Below, in pieces: positions 16,532 through 25,611 of a DNA stretch of 64,000 nt (position 1 is the stretch's first letter; the number at the start of each line of letters is the position of its first letter). The translations under genes were made by a program, and so were the position numbers. The DNA comes from JACRBR01 sp964371355. GTDB lineage: Bacteria; Chloroflexota; Dehalococcoidia; DSTF01; JACRBR01. The stretch spans positions 1-64,000 of the forward strand of contig CAYJMG010000017.1 of the NCBI GenBank assembly GCA_964371355.1. The letters run 5' to 3'. The notes below the pieces were generated by a model that was given only the letters and a program-made list of their open reading frames with translations, ran no database searches and was not told the DNA's origin.

Positions 16532-17113
16532 ATGCTCAGGATTGCATCGCTACTTGCCGTCGTCACGTCGACGATGCTGATCGCCTCGATGGCGGGCACG
16601 GCTCACGCGCAGTACCCGCCGCCGGGCTCGAGCCTGACGGTCACGGCAGGGCAGACGACGGCGACCGCCGGCCAGACGGTCCCCATTACGGCAGTGCTCC
16701 GCGACAACGACGGCGACGTACTGGCGAACCAGGCCTGCGTGGCACGCGTGGCGCGCCAGCCCGGCACGGGCGCCAGCGTTTCACCGACTGACGTCACGAC
16801 CGATGGCAACGGCGCGGCGCGCACGACGCTCAACGTCGGTAGCACGCCCGGCACGATTGAGGTCGAGGTGGTCTGCGGCACTATCACCGGCCGGGTCAGC
16901 GTGATCCTGTCGGCCGCGGCGCAGCCCCCGCAGTCGCCCATCGAGCTGCCGAGCACAGGCAGCGGGCCCGACTCGCAGTCCGGTGGACTGACGGCGGTCC
17001 TGCTGATCACCGCGGGCGCTATCGCGCTGCTGGGCGCGCGCAGGTACGCACGCACGACGCGCACAAGCGGAAAGCGACCATCGACTCGGGCGGCGCACGG
17101 CCAGGCGAGCTAG
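16532..17113 (+). CDS. Secreted Ig-like (Big-1 type) protein with LPSTG cell-surface anchor
   Basis: The 193-residue protein starts with a signal peptide ending in AHAQ near residue 28. One Ig-like, invasin-type domain follows (about 30-125, rich in Thr and Val, with a Cys pair). It ends with LPSTG near 150, a hydrophobic segment and a basic tail with ARRYARTTRT. This is the layout of a sortase substrate or, failing that, a C-terminal membrane anchor. ATG 16532 is chosen because GAGGAGGA lies just upstream and the signal peptide begins there. It sits between the autokinase and the DUF4012 protein, so it may help tether or organise the polysaccharide at the surface. No sortase gene is in the window. 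Confidence 0.75.
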   Translation: MLRIASLLAVVTSTMLIASMAGTAHAQYPPPGSSLTVTAGQTTATAGQTVPITAVLRDNDGDVLANQACVARVARQPGTGASVSPTDVTTDGNGAARTTLNVGSTPGTIEVEVVCGTITGRVSVILSAAAQPPQSPIELPSTGSGPDSQSGGLTAVLLITAGAIALLGARRYARTTRTSGKRPSTRAAHGQAS

Positions 17114-17146
17114 CCGAAACACGGGGATAGGAAGGAGCCAGGCCGG

Positions 17147-19114
17147 GTGTCAGCTCGAGCCATCGCGTGGACGCCCTGGCTTCGATCGGGCATCGCGAGG
17201 CGCGGCGGCCTGCTGGCCTGGATCCTGGCGGCGCTGTTGGTCGCCGGTGTGGTCGAGGGATACCGCGCGGCCATGGTGCTCCGCGACATCAACCAGGGAC
17301 GAGCATCGCTCCAACGGGGGGAAGACGTGCTGGAGACGAGACGACTCGACGCGAAGACGGAGGACCTGCGATCGGCGCGCACGGCGTTCGAGTCGGCGGG
17401 CGACGACTTCGCGGCAGCGCAAGGCAGGATGAGCCGCGACCCGCTGCTGTGGGCCGCCGGCCACCTCCCCTTCGCAGGCCGACAGGTGGACGCGGCCGGG
17501 GATCTCGCCGCTGTCGGTGCCGAGGCGAGCGCGATCGGCCTTGCCGCCGTCGATGCCGCCGACGAGTTCGCGGCCGTGCGCGATGGCGACAGCGGGAGCC
17601 TGCTGGAGACCAGCGTCGAGGTCCTGGACCGCACCGCGCCCGCGTTCGACAAGATCGACATGCACCTGTCGCAGGTGGACGCCCTGCGCAACGGGCTGAG
17701 CGGCGGCGCGCTGCTGCCACCCCTGTCCGGCGCGGTCGATAAGCTCGACGAGCGGCGCGAGCACATCGCGACCATCATCCAGACGTACGGTGACGCCCGC
17801 GCATTCCTGCCGGCGTTCCTGGGGTTCTCCGGGCCGAAGTGTTACCTGGTCCTGGCGCACAACAACGCCGAGCTTTTGCCCACGGGTGGGCTCGTCAGCG
17901 TGCTGGGGCTCATGTGCCTGGAGCGCGGTCGCATGACCACGTTCGAGTTCACCGACGCGATCGAGTTTGGCATGGACTGGATGCGGGCCGGCGGAGCGTA
18001 CGAACCGCCTCCGGGGCCGCTCGACCGCTATCTGCTGAAGGGCGTGACCTGGAACCTCAGCGTCTCGAACTGGTCGCCTGACTTCCCGACCGCCGCGCGG
18101 GAGGCACAGCGGTTCTACGAGCTGGGCGGCGGTGGTCCCGTCGACGGCGTCATCGGGATCAACGTGCGGACGCTGGAGCGGATGCTGGCCGTGACCGGAC
18201 CGGTGGAGATCCCCGAATACGGGGTGATGGCCACCAGCAGCAACGTCTTCGACCTCACCGAGCAGTACACGCGCGACCCGTCAGCGCCCGATGCGGACCG
18301 GAAGGAGTTCGTTGCCCTGCTGGCGCGCGAGGTGCTGGACCGCTCGCTACACCCGGAGACCGGGAACTGGAGCGGGTTCATCGACCTGGTGCAGAAGCTG
18401 GGCGACGAGAAGGAGCTGCTCATCTACGCGAACGACCCAACGCTACAGGATGCCGTCCGCGACCTTGGCGTGGCGGGCGAGGCCCGCTACGAAGGCGGCG
18501 ACTTCCTGATGCTGGTGGATGCGAGCGTCAACGGCACCAAGCTCAACGCCGTCATGGAACAGTCGCTCAGCATCGACGTGCTGCTGGACGAGCGCGGCGC
18601 CGCGCACACGGCGGTCACTATCGACTACTTCAACAACCTCGCGCCGTGGGAGGAGGGCCGGGATCCCGCGCTCGTCCGAAAGTTGATGCTGGGCGGCGTG
18701 TACGGCGACTACGTACGCCTGTACGTGCCACCCGGCAGCACTATCGCCGACGTGCGTGACGAGTTGGGGACCATCGGGGTGGAGGATGTCGGCGACGAAC
18801 TGGGGCTGACAGTGTTCGGCCGCTTCTTCACGGTGCCGCGGGACACGCGCCGCCAGTTGAGCTTTTCCTATGTCACGCCGGCCGTCGTCGACCTGCGGAG
18901 CGGGCGCGAGGCACTGTACCGGCTCACGATCCGCAAGCAGCCGGGCCAGCGCGCGCTGCCCGTCACGCTGCGCCTTTCGGCGCCGAGCGGCGCCCGCGTC
19001 TCCGCGGTGCGCGTGAACGGAGAGAGCGCGGAGCCAGCGGAAGCTGGTCTCCAGATCGAGCTGACGAGGGACTTCGTCATCGAATACAGCATCGAAAGGA
19101 CAGGTGCGCAGTGA
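17147..19114 (+). CDS. DUF4012 domain protein, membrane anchored
   Basis: The 655-residue protein begins with a short basic head and one membrane segment (about residues 22-45, LLAWILAALLVAGVVEGY), then a helical region and the DUF4012 core. Typical pieces are YLVLAHNNAELLPTGGLVS near 235 and SNWSPDFPTAAREAQRFYE near 310. DUF4012 proteins are found in Gram-positive and Chloroflexota polysaccharide clusters; their function is unknown, and most of the chain is predicted to be outside the cell. The GTG start has AGGAAGGAG upstream. Its stop overlaps the next gene's GTG by 4 nt. Confidence 0.85.
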   Translation: MSARAIAWTPWLRSGIARRGGLLAWILAALLVAGVVEGYRAAMVLRDINQGRASLQRGEDVLETRRLDAKTEDLRSARTAFESAGDDFAAAQGRMSRDPLLWAAGHLPFAGRQVDAAGDLAAVGAEASAIGLAAVDAADEFAAVRDGDSGSLLETSVEVLDRTAPAFDKIDMHLSQVDALRNGLSGGALLPPLSGAVDKLDERREHIATIIQTYGDARAFLPAFLGFSGPKCYLVLAHNNAELLPTGGLVSVLGLMCLERGRMTTFEFTDAIEFGMDWMRAGGAYEPPPGPLDRYLLKGVTWNLSVSNWSPDFPTAAREAQRFYELGGGGPVDGVIGINVRTLERMLAVTGPVEIPEYGVMATSSNVFDLTEQYTRDPSAPDADRKEFVALLAREVLDRSLHPETGNWSGFIDLVQKLGDEKELLIYANDPTLQDAVRDLGVAGEARYEGGDFLMLVDASVNGTKLNAVMEQSLSIDVLLDERGAAHTAVTIDYFNNLAPWEEGRDPALVRKLMLGGVYGDYVRLYVPPGSTIADVRDELGTIGVEDVGDELGLTVFGRFFTVPRDTRRQLSFSYVTPAVVDLRSGREALYRLTIRKQPGQRALPVTLRLSAPSGARVSAVRVNGESAEPAEAGLQIELTRDFVIEYSIERTGAQ

Positions 19115-20631
19115 GGGCGAGGGCAGCAACCAACGGCCACGTGCCGGCGCAGGCGACCACGGCACGCCTGAACGGCGCGAGCCATGCTTCGACGAACGGA
19201 TCGCATCCCGCGCCGAAGGCCATGATCCTGGCGGCGGGCGCAGGCACGCGCCTGAAGCCGCTGACGGACCGCGTGCCAAAGGCGATGGTGCCCATCGCCG
19301 GCAAGCCGCTGCTGGAGCACACGATCGAGCTGCTCGCCCGGAGCGGCGTGCGCGAGATCGCCGTCAACCTGCACGCGCACGCCGACGTCATCGCCGACGA
19401 GCTGGGCGACGGGTCGCGGTTCGGAGTCGCGCTCCGCTACTCCTTCGAACCACGGCTGCTGGGCACGGCCGGCGCGGTGAAGGCGCTGGCGTCCTTCTTC
19501 TCATCGGGTGCGTCGGGCACATCGGGCTCGTCGGGGCCGTTCTACGTCGTCTACGGCGACGTGTTCACACTGATCGACCCGCGCCGGATCATGGAAGCGC
19601 ACCGTGTACACGGCGCGCTGGCGACGATCGCCCTGCGGCGGCCGGACGACGCGAGTCAGTGCGGCATCGTCCAGCAGGACGCCGAAGGATGGGTCACGGG
19701 ATTCGTCGAGAAGCCGGCCCCCGGCCAAGCGCCCGCGGACGCCTGGGCGAACGCCGGGATCTACGTGCTGGACCCCGCCGTACTGGACACCATCGAGGCG
19801 GGCATCCCGCAGGACTTCGGCGCCGACGTGTTCGGCGCGCTGGCATCGAACGGCCGCGCGCTCTTCGGATATCGGACCGACGCCGCCTGCTGGGACATCG
19901 GGTCCGCCACGCGGCTGCGCGAAGCGGACGCGGCGTTGCGAGCGCTCCACGTCACGAGCCCGCGCCGCCGGGCGGTCGAGCGCGCGGTCGATGCGTACAT
20001 CGGTGACATTGCCGCGGCCATATCGGCGCTGGACCAGCGTGCCATCGTGCAGGCTGCCGAGCTGCTGCTCGATGCGCGGACACGCGGGAACGCCGTCTAC
20101 ATCATCGGGAACGGCGGGAGCGCGACGACAGCCAGCCACATGGCGGCGGACCTGGTACGCGCGGCGATGGAGTCCGATGGGCCGCCCCTGAACTGCCGCG
20201 CGCTCTGCGACAACGTGGCGGTCCTCTCGGCCTGGGCGAACGACGTCGGCTACGAGGCGGTGTTCACACTACAGCTCTCGCAGATCCTCGCGCCGGGTGA
20301 TGTCGTTGTCGCCATCTCCGCCAGCGGGAACTCACCCAACATCGTCGCCGCGGCGGAACTGGCGCGTGACCGGGGGGCATCGGTGCTGGGCTTCTCCGGC
20401 TTCGGCGGAGGCGCGCTGGCGCGGCTGTCCGATGTGGCGGTGGTGATCGATAGCGACGAGTACGGGCCGGTGGAGGACGCGCACCTCCTGTTGAACCACC
20501 TGCTGGCCACAGCGATTCGGCGCGCCAGCCGCGGCGAGCGGCCCGAGGAACGCGGCGAGGACACGGATTCCGCCCACGAAGGGAACGATGAGACTGCCGC
20601 GCCGGTGCGACGGCTGGCAGCGGCTGCCTGA
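19111..20631 (+). CDS. Fused heptose-1-P nucleotidylyltransferase (HddC-like) and phosphoheptose isomerase (GmhA-like)
   Basis: The 506-residue protein joins two enzymes. Residues about 35-275 are a sugar-phosphate nucleotidylyltransferase with LAAGAGTRLKPLT and PKAMVPIAGKPLL, plus GFVEKP for sugar binding. Residues about 300-480 are a SIS domain of the GmhA type, with IGNGGSATTASHMAADL, NDVGYEAVF and SASGNSPN. Together they cover isomerisation of sedoheptulose 7-phosphate and activation of heptose 1-phosphate to an NDP-heptose. The next gene supplies the kinase. The intermediate phosphatase (GmhB) is not in the window. About 35 low-complexity residues precede the first domain. The start overlaps the previous stop (GTGA). 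Confidence 0.87.
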   Translation: MRARAATNGHVPAQATTARLNGASHASTNGSHPAPKAMILAAGAGTRLKPLTDRVPKAMVPIAGKPLLEHTIELLARSGVREIAVNLHAHADVIADELGDGSRFGVALRYSFEPRLLGTAGAVKALASFFSSGASGTSGSSGPFYVVYGDVFTLIDPRRIMEAHRVHGALATIALRRPDDASQCGIVQQDAEGWVTGFVEKPAPGQAPADAWANAGIYVLDPAVLDTIEAGIPQDFGADVFGALASNGRALFGYRTDAACWDIGSATRLREADAALRALHVTSPRRRAVERAVDAYIGDIAAAISALDQRAIVQAAELLLDARTRGNAVYIIGNGGSATTASHMAADLVRAAMESDGPPLNCRALCDNVAVLSAWANDVGYEAVFTLQLSQILAPGDVVVAISASGNSPNIVAAAELARDRGASVLGFSGFGGGALARLSDVAVVIDSDEYGPVEDAHLLLNHLLATAIRRASRGERPEERGEDTDSAHEGNDETAAPVRRLAAAA

Positions 20632-20646
20632 GACGCGAGGGAACGC

Positions 20647-21660
20647 ATGTTGATAGCACGAGCGCCGGTGCGCGTCAGCTTCTTCGGAGGCGGGACCGAC
20701 TTGCCTGCGTACTACGAACAGCACGGCGGCGCCGTGCTGAGCGCGGCGATCGACAAGTACTTCTACGTGATCCTCGGGAACAGCGAGGGCTGCGTGCAGG
20801 TGTCGTCGTCGGACTACCGTACGTTCTTCCGCCACGAAGGACCGGCCCGGCGCCGGGTGGACGACGACCTTCGCCTGCCCAGGGCGGTGCTGGACGAATT
20901 CTCCGTGTACGAGGGGCTGTCTGTATTCCTGTCGTCGGAGGTGCCGCCCGGCACCGGGCTGGGTTCGTCCAGCGCGGTTACGGTCGCGCTCGTTAAGGCC
21001 ATATCGACGTACTGCGGCCGCCAGATGTGTCAGCAAGATCTGGCCGAACTTGCGTGCGAGATCGAGATCGACCGGCTGGGACAGCCGATCGGAAAGCAGG
21101 ACCAGTACGCGGCGGCGTTCGGCGGCCTGAACTTCATCGAGTTCCACCCGGACTCGCACGTGGATGTACAGCCCGTCGCGCTGCCACCTGAGACGCGGCT
21201 GGGGCTCGAGCGGCGGGTACTCCTGTTCTTCACGGGCATGTCCCGTGACGCCGCGACGATCCTGGGCGAGCAGCGCCGCAATCTCACCGAACACCGCGAC
21301 GAGACGCTGCGAGCGTCCGACGAGATGAAGCGCCAGGCGTTCCACGCCCGCGATCTGCTCCGCGAAAACCGGCTGGATGAGTTTGGGACGCTGCTGGATG
21401 ACGCTTGGCACACGAAGAAGCGCGCGGCGGCGGGCGTCAGCAACGCCCGCACCGATCGCGCGTACGAGGTCGCACGCGGAGCGGGAGCGCTGGGCGCAAA
21501 AGTGGCCGGCGCCGGCGGCGGCGGATTCATGATCGTGTTCTCGCGCGACGGCTATCAGCAGCAGATCATTTCGGCCCTTGAGGCCGAGGGGCTGTCCGCA
21601 ATGAAGTTCCGGTTCGAACCGAGTGGAGCGAGGGTGCTTGTCAATGCGCTGGCTGCCTGA
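20647..21660 (+). CDS. hddA: D-glycero-D-manno-heptose-7-phosphate kinase (GHMP family)
   Basis: The 337-residue protein is a GHMP kinase. The N-terminal motif is RAPVRVSFFGGGTDLPAYY, the ATP loop is PGTGLGSSSAVTVALVKA near residue 100, and the C-terminal motif is KVAGAGGGGFMIVF near 285. The sequence is closest in character to HddA, which phosphorylates heptose 7-phosphate at C1 for GDP-heptose synthesis. Its position behind the isomerase/nucleotidylyltransferase fusion supports this. A fucose kinase of the same family is the main alternative. A ribosome site (GAGGGAACG) precedes the ATG. Confidence 0.87.
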   Translation: MLIARAPVRVSFFGGGTDLPAYYEQHGGAVLSAAIDKYFYVILGNSEGCVQVSSSDYRTFFRHEGPARRRVDDDLRLPRAVLDEFSVYEGLSVFLSSEVPPGTGLGSSSAVTVALVKAISTYCGRQMCQQDLAELACEIEIDRLGQPIGKQDQYAAAFGGLNFIEFHPDSHVDVQPVALPPETRLGLERRVLLFFTGMSRDAATILGEQRRNLTEHRDETLRASDEMKRQAFHARDLLRENRLDEFGTLLDDAWHTKKRAAAGVSNARTDRAYEVARGAGALGAKVAGAGGGGFMIVFSRDGYQQQIISALEAEGLSAMKFRFEPSGARVLVNALAA

Positions 21661-22999
21661 ATCCTTCGTGCGCGGTGACGGCTCTGTCCGCAGGGACTGG
21701 CTCGTCTACACCATCGCCCTCGTGGCGATCGACGCCACGGCGACGACGATCGCCCTCGCGCTCGCCGCCGGTCTGCGGCCGGCCTCGGTGTCGGTCGCGA
21801 CATACGCGAGCGCGGGCGCGGCGCTGCTGGCGTGCTGGCTCCTGTTCATGCACACCACGGGGCTGTACGGGCGCACGCGGCTGCTTTCGGGCACCGATGA
21901 GTACGCGGGCGTGCTCCAGGCCGTCGCGGCGATGATGGTGGCGGCCGTGATGGGCGACGTGCTGCTGGACGCGGGACTGGTGTCGCGCGGCTGGCTCATG
22001 ACGTTCCCTGCGGCAGTCGTGGCGCTCACCGGCGTCGCGCGGATGTGCGCCCGGCGCGTCGCCTACGCAACGAGGCGGCGCGGCGCGTTCCGGTCGCGGG
22101 CCATCATCGCAGGCGTCGACGACCGCTCGCTCCAGCTCGCGAAGCATCTGACGGCGTCCGGCTTCGACGTGCTCGGCTTCCTCGACGACTTCCGGCCCGC
22201 CGGTTCGCGCATCGGCGCGGGCCCGTGGCCGGTGCTGGGCGTGACCGCCGAGCTATCGCGAGCCGGTGAGCTGGGCGCAGACGAGGTGATCGTGAACCCG
22301 GTCGCGATCCCATGGGAGAGCCGCAGGGCGATCCTGGGCGCGCAGACCGCGTGGCCATTCGACGTCCGCATGCTTGCCGACCGCGAGGAGGCGCTGACCG
22401 GACACATCCGCGTATCGAGCCGGGCGGGCGTGCCCCTGTACGCGCTGCACGAAGTCCGGATCGCCGGCCTGGAGGCGGCGGTGAAGCGCGGATTCGACCT
22501 TGTCGCGTCACTGGCGTTGGCCGTGCTCCTGGGGCCGTTTGCCGTGTGGCGCGCGCTCAGCCGCCTGGCGGCGCGGGAGCGCGTGTTCGAGCGCCACGAG
22601 CTGCGGGGCGCCGCTGGCCGGCCCTTCACGGTGTACACGCTGGCGGGCCCGGGCCACCGTGTGATCTCGAAGCTGCCAGCCGTGGCCGCCGTAATCCGCG
22701 GCGACATGAGCATCGTCGGACCCGGCGGTATCGAGGGGACGAGCGACCGCGCTTCGTCCGAGCTGCGGATGATGAAGCCGGGACTCACGTCGCCCGTCCC
22801 GGCAGGACGCCAGGGCTTCGACGATGCTTCCGCTGCCGCCGTGCAGCTCGAATACGTGAGGAACTACTCGGTGTGGCGAGACCTGCAGGTGCTGTGGCAC
22901 CGGCTGCTGGCGCTTCGGCAGGCGCCGCGGGACGCCGTGAACGCCGCAGCCTTCTGGGAGCTTCGTCCATACGCGCCGAGCGTGGAGCACGAATCATGA
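21644..22999 (+). CDS. WcaJ-like phosphoglycosyl transferase homologue, apparently catalytically inactive
   Basis: This 451-residue protein has the architecture of polyisoprenyl-phosphate hexose-1-phosphate transferases: about four membrane segments (residues 20-145), a nucleotide-fold domain (SRAIIAGVDDRSLQLAKHL and DVLGFLDDF), and a C-terminal transferase-like domain with GDMSIVGPG near 353. The Asp-Glu pair of the usual SLDELPQL box is replaced: the aligned segment reads VISKLPAV, with Ser342-Lys343 where Asp-Glu should be. The KFRTM motif is also missing. It is probably a non-catalytic partner or regulator of the active enzyme encoded next. ATG 21644 is preferred over GTG 21623; either overlaps hddA. 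Confidence 0.8.
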   Translation: MRWLPESFVRGDGSVRRDWLVYTIALVAIDATATTIALALAAGLRPASVSVATYASAGAALLACWLLFMHTTGLYGRTRLLSGTDEYAGVLQAVAAMMVAAVMGDVLLDAGLVSRGWLMTFPAAVVALTGVARMCARRVAYATRRRGAFRSRAIIAGVDDRSLQLAKHLTASGFDVLGFLDDFRPAGSRIGAGPWPVLGVTAELSRAGELGADEVIVNPVAIPWESRRAILGAQTAWPFDVRMLADREEALTGHIRVSSRAGVPLYALHEVRIAGLEAAVKRGFDLVASLALAVLLGPFAVWRALSRLAARERVFERHELRGAAGRPFTVYTLAGPGHRVISKLPAVAAVIRGDMSIVGPGGIEGTSDRASSELRMMKPGLTSPVPAGRQGFDDASAAAVQLEYVRNYSVWRDLQVLWHRLLALRQAPRDAVNAAAFWELRPYAPSVEHES

Positions 23000-23703
23000 G
23001 CCTCGACTACGCGGAAAAGCATGGGCGCATAAGCACCGTCATGGAGCCGCGGGAGATTGGCGGCGGGCCGCTGTACGAACTCCTCACGGCGGCGTACAAC
23101 CGCGCGGCCGCGCTGGCGCTCATCGTCATGCTGGCGCCGCTGTGGATGGCGATCGCGGTGGCGATCAAGGTGAACTCGCGCGGCCCGGTGCTGTTCCGCA
23201 TGCCGATCGTCGGCCGGGGCGGCAGGGTCTTTACGTACTACAAGTTCCGGACGATGAAATCGGGCCAAGACGACGGCGGCCACCGCGCGTGGATCCGCGC
23301 GTTCGTGCAAGGTGACCAACCGTACGCGCGGGACGCCGACGGCAAGGCGGTGTACAAGCTGGTCGACGACCCGAGGGTGACGCGGACCGGCGGCTGGCTC
23401 CGCAAGACCAGCCTCGACGAGCTGCCGCAGCTCATCAACGTCCTGCGCGGCGAGATGAACATCGTGGGCCCGCGACCGCCCGTCTCGTACGAGTACGAGC
23501 TGTACCGCCCGCACGAGCGGATGCGGCTGGCGGTAAGGCCCGGCATTACCGGCCTGTACCAGGTCAACAAGCGCGGGCGGGCGAGCTTCAGCGAAATGCT
23601 CGCGCTGGACCTGGAGTACGCCCGGCGGCGGTCCCTGTGGCTCGACATCCTCATCATGTTGCGCACGCCGCGGGCGATGTTGGGCGAGGTGAGCAAGCCA
23701 TGA
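22996..23703 (+). CDS. Undecaprenyl-phosphate sugar phosphotransferase (small monotopic PGT)
   Basis: The 235-residue enzyme transfers a sugar 1-phosphate from a nucleotide sugar to undecaprenyl phosphate, the first membrane step of repeat-unit assembly. A single re-entrant membrane helix lies at about 30-58, followed by FRMPIVGRGG, YKFRTMKSG near 82, and the catalytic box SLDELPQLINVLRGEM with Asp141-Glu142 and VGPRPPVSYE. It lacks the multi-span N-terminal domain that the preceding homologue carries, so the two adjacent genes may form a split or heteromeric enzyme. Start ATG overlaps the upstream stop (ATGA), and its own stop overlaps the next start in the same way. Confidence 0.9.
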   Translation: MSLDYAEKHGRISTVMEPREIGGGPLYELLTAAYNRAAALALIVMLAPLWMAIAVAIKVNSRGPVLFRMPIVGRGGRVFTYYKFRTMKSGQDDGGHRAWIRAFVQGDQPYARDADGKAVYKLVDDPRVTRTGGWLRKTSLDELPQLINVLRGEMNIVGPRPPVSYEYELYRPHERMRLAVRPGITGLYQVNKRGRASFSEMLALDLEYARRRSLWLDILIMLRTPRAMLGEVSKP

Positions 23704-24821
23704 AAATCCTGCTCATCGGAGGCGCCGGCTTCATCGGCTCGCACACGGCCGACGCACTGCTAGCCCGCGGACACGACGTGCGCGTGCTCGACTCTCTCGA
23801 GCCGCCCGTCCATACCGGCGCCTGGCCCGCGTATCTCGATGCGGCGCTGGATCTGCGCCAGGGCAGCATCACGGATCGGGCGGTGCTGCGCGATGCGCTC
23901 GACGGCGTGGACGCCGTGTTCAACTTTGCGGCGTACCAGGACTACATGACCGACTTCAGCCGGTTCTTCGCGGTGAACTGCGCGGGGACCGCCCTCCTCT
24001 ACGAGACGATCGTCGCCGACCGGTTGCCCGTGGAGCGCATCATCGTCGCGTCCTCGCAGGCAGTGTTCGGCGAGGGGCTCTACCGCTGCCGCGAACACGG
24101 CGCACAGCTTCCGGAGCCGCGCACACGCACGCAGCTCGAGCGGGGCGCCTGGGACGTCGCATGCCCGACATGCCTGCGTCCCATGGAACTCCGGGCGATC
24201 GACGAGCGGTACGCGAAGCCGCAGTCATGCTACGGGCTCTCCAAGCGGGCGCAGGAGGAAGTCGCGTTGACCCTGGGGCGCCAGTACGGCATCCCCAGCG
24301 TCGCGTTGCGGTACTCGATCGTGCAGGGGCCCCGGCAGTCGCTGCGGAACGCCTACTCCGGTGCGCTGCGGTCGTTCGCGATGCGGGCGCTGTGCGGCGA
24401 GCCGCCCGTGCTGTTCGAGGACGGCGGCCAACTGCGCGACTACGTCTCCGTCCACGACATCGTGCGCGCGAACCTGCTCGCGCTGGAGGACGGCCGGGCC
24501 GACTACCACGCGTTCAACGTCGGCGGCGACCGGCGGGTGTCCGTCGGCGAACTGGCGGGGATGGTGCTGGACGCGGCCAACGTGCGGGGCGAGCCGGAGA
24601 TCCCGGGCCTCTATCGGGTCGGGGACAGCCGGCACATCGTCTCTGACGTTTCGAAGCTGCGGGCGCTGGGCTGGGAGCCGCGCGTCGCGCAGGAGGACAT
24701 CGTACGGGAGTACGTCGCGTGGGCGGCGGGGCAGCGCGACCTTCGGGACGCGTTTGCCGACGCGCGGCGACAGATGACGGCGGCGGGCGTCCTGCGCCCA
24801 CTGTGCACGGAGGCAGCCTGA
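23700..24821 (+). CDS. NAD-dependent sugar epimerase/dehydratase (SDR) with cysteine-rich insert
   Basis: The 373-residue extended short-chain dehydrogenase starts with LLIGGAGFIGSHTADALL (Rossmann glycine motif) and has NFAAYQDYM, ASSQAVFGEG and the catalytic YGLSKRAQE near 180. Substrate is probably an NDP-hexose. Unlike ordinary GalE/RmlB relatives it carries an insert of about 35 residues between the SSQ strand and the Tyr-x-x-x-Lys site, with CREH near 129 and CPTC near 154, which looks like a zinc knuckle. Coupled by ATGA to the phosphoglycosyl transferase gene. The precise sugar cannot be read from the sequence. Confidence 0.87.
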   Translation: MKILLIGGAGFIGSHTADALLARGHDVRVLDSLEPPVHTGAWPAYLDAALDLRQGSITDRAVLRDALDGVDAVFNFAAYQDYMTDFSRFFAVNCAGTALLYETIVADRLPVERIIVASSQAVFGEGLYRCREHGAQLPEPRTRTQLERGAWDVACPTCLRPMELRAIDERYAKPQSCYGLSKRAQEEVALTLGRQYGIPSVALRYSIVQGPRQSLRNAYSGALRSFAMRALCGEPPVLFEDGGQLRDYVSVHDIVRANLLALEDGRADYHAFNVGGDRRVSVGELAGMVLDAANVRGEPEIPGLYRVGDSRHIVSDVSKLRALGWEPRVAQEDIVREYVAWAAGQRDLRDAFADARRQMTAAGVLRPLCTEAA

Positions 24822-24822
24822 C

Positions 24823-25611
24823 GTGAAGACGGTGATTCTCTGCGGCGGTAAGGGCATGCGGCTTCGCGAATACACCGAAGCCATCCCCAAGGTGCTGGTG
24901 GAGGTCGGCGGTAAGCCGATCCTGTGGCACATCATGAAGAGCTATGCGCAGGCGGGCCACACCGACTTCGTGCTGGCCCTGGGTTACCTGGGCGACCGCA
25001 TCAAGGAGTACTTCCTCGACTATCACAGCTGGCGGCGGCGTGACATGCGCCTCCACCTGGGCAACGGCAACGTGCCCGAACTGCTGGGCGACAACCGCGA
25101 GGACTGGTCCATCACCTTCGCCAACACCGGACCGGAAACCAACACGGGCGGCCGCATCAAGCGGCTGGAGCCGTACCTGACCGACGATCTGTTCTTCGCC
25201 ACCTACGGCGACGGCGTCTCCGACGTCGACCTGGGCGCCCTGCTCGACTTCCACCGGACGCACGGGCGCATCGCCACCGTCACCGTTGTGCAGCCGCGGC
25301 TCACGCTGGGCGTGCTGGACATCGACGGCGGTCAGCGGGTGACCCGCTTCGAGGAGAAGCCCCGTATGGACGGCTGGGTGAACGGCGGATTCTTCGTCTT
25401 CGACCGGCGCGTCTTCGACTACCTCGGCGACCAGACCGACCTGGAGCGCGAGTGTCTCGTGCGGCTTGCCGAGCAGGGAGAGCTGATGGGCTACCAGCAC
25501 ACGGGGTTCTGGGCCTGCATGGACACCTACAAGGACAACGTCGACCTGAACGCCGCCTGGGCGTGCGGACGCGCGCCGTGGCGGACATGGGAGGAGACCC
25601 GAATTGGCTGA
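24823..25611 (+). CDS. rfbF: Glucose-1-phosphate cytidylyltransferase
   Basis: The 262-residue enzyme makes CDP-glucose from CTP and glucose 1-phosphate. The activation loop is LCGGKGMRLREYTEAIPK at residues 6-23, followed by FVLALGYLGDRIKEYF, an FANTGPETNTGGRIKR segment and FATYGDGVSDV, all typical of RfbF. The GTG start lies 1 nt after the previous stop. The following gene supplies a dehydratase of the matching type, so the two open a CDP-6-deoxysugar branch. Confidence 0.9.
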   Translation: MKTVILCGGKGMRLREYTEAIPKVLVEVGGKPILWHIMKSYAQAGHTDFVLALGYLGDRIKEYFLDYHSWRRRDMRLHLGNGNVPELLGDNREDWSITFANTGPETNTGGRIKRLEPYLTDDLFFATYGDGVSDVDLGALLDFHRTHGRIATVTVVQPRLTLGVLDIDGGQRVTRFEEKPRMDGWVNGGFFVFDRRVFDYLGDQTDLERECLVRLAEQGELMGYQHTGFWACMDTYKDNVDLNAAWACGRAPWRTWEETRIG

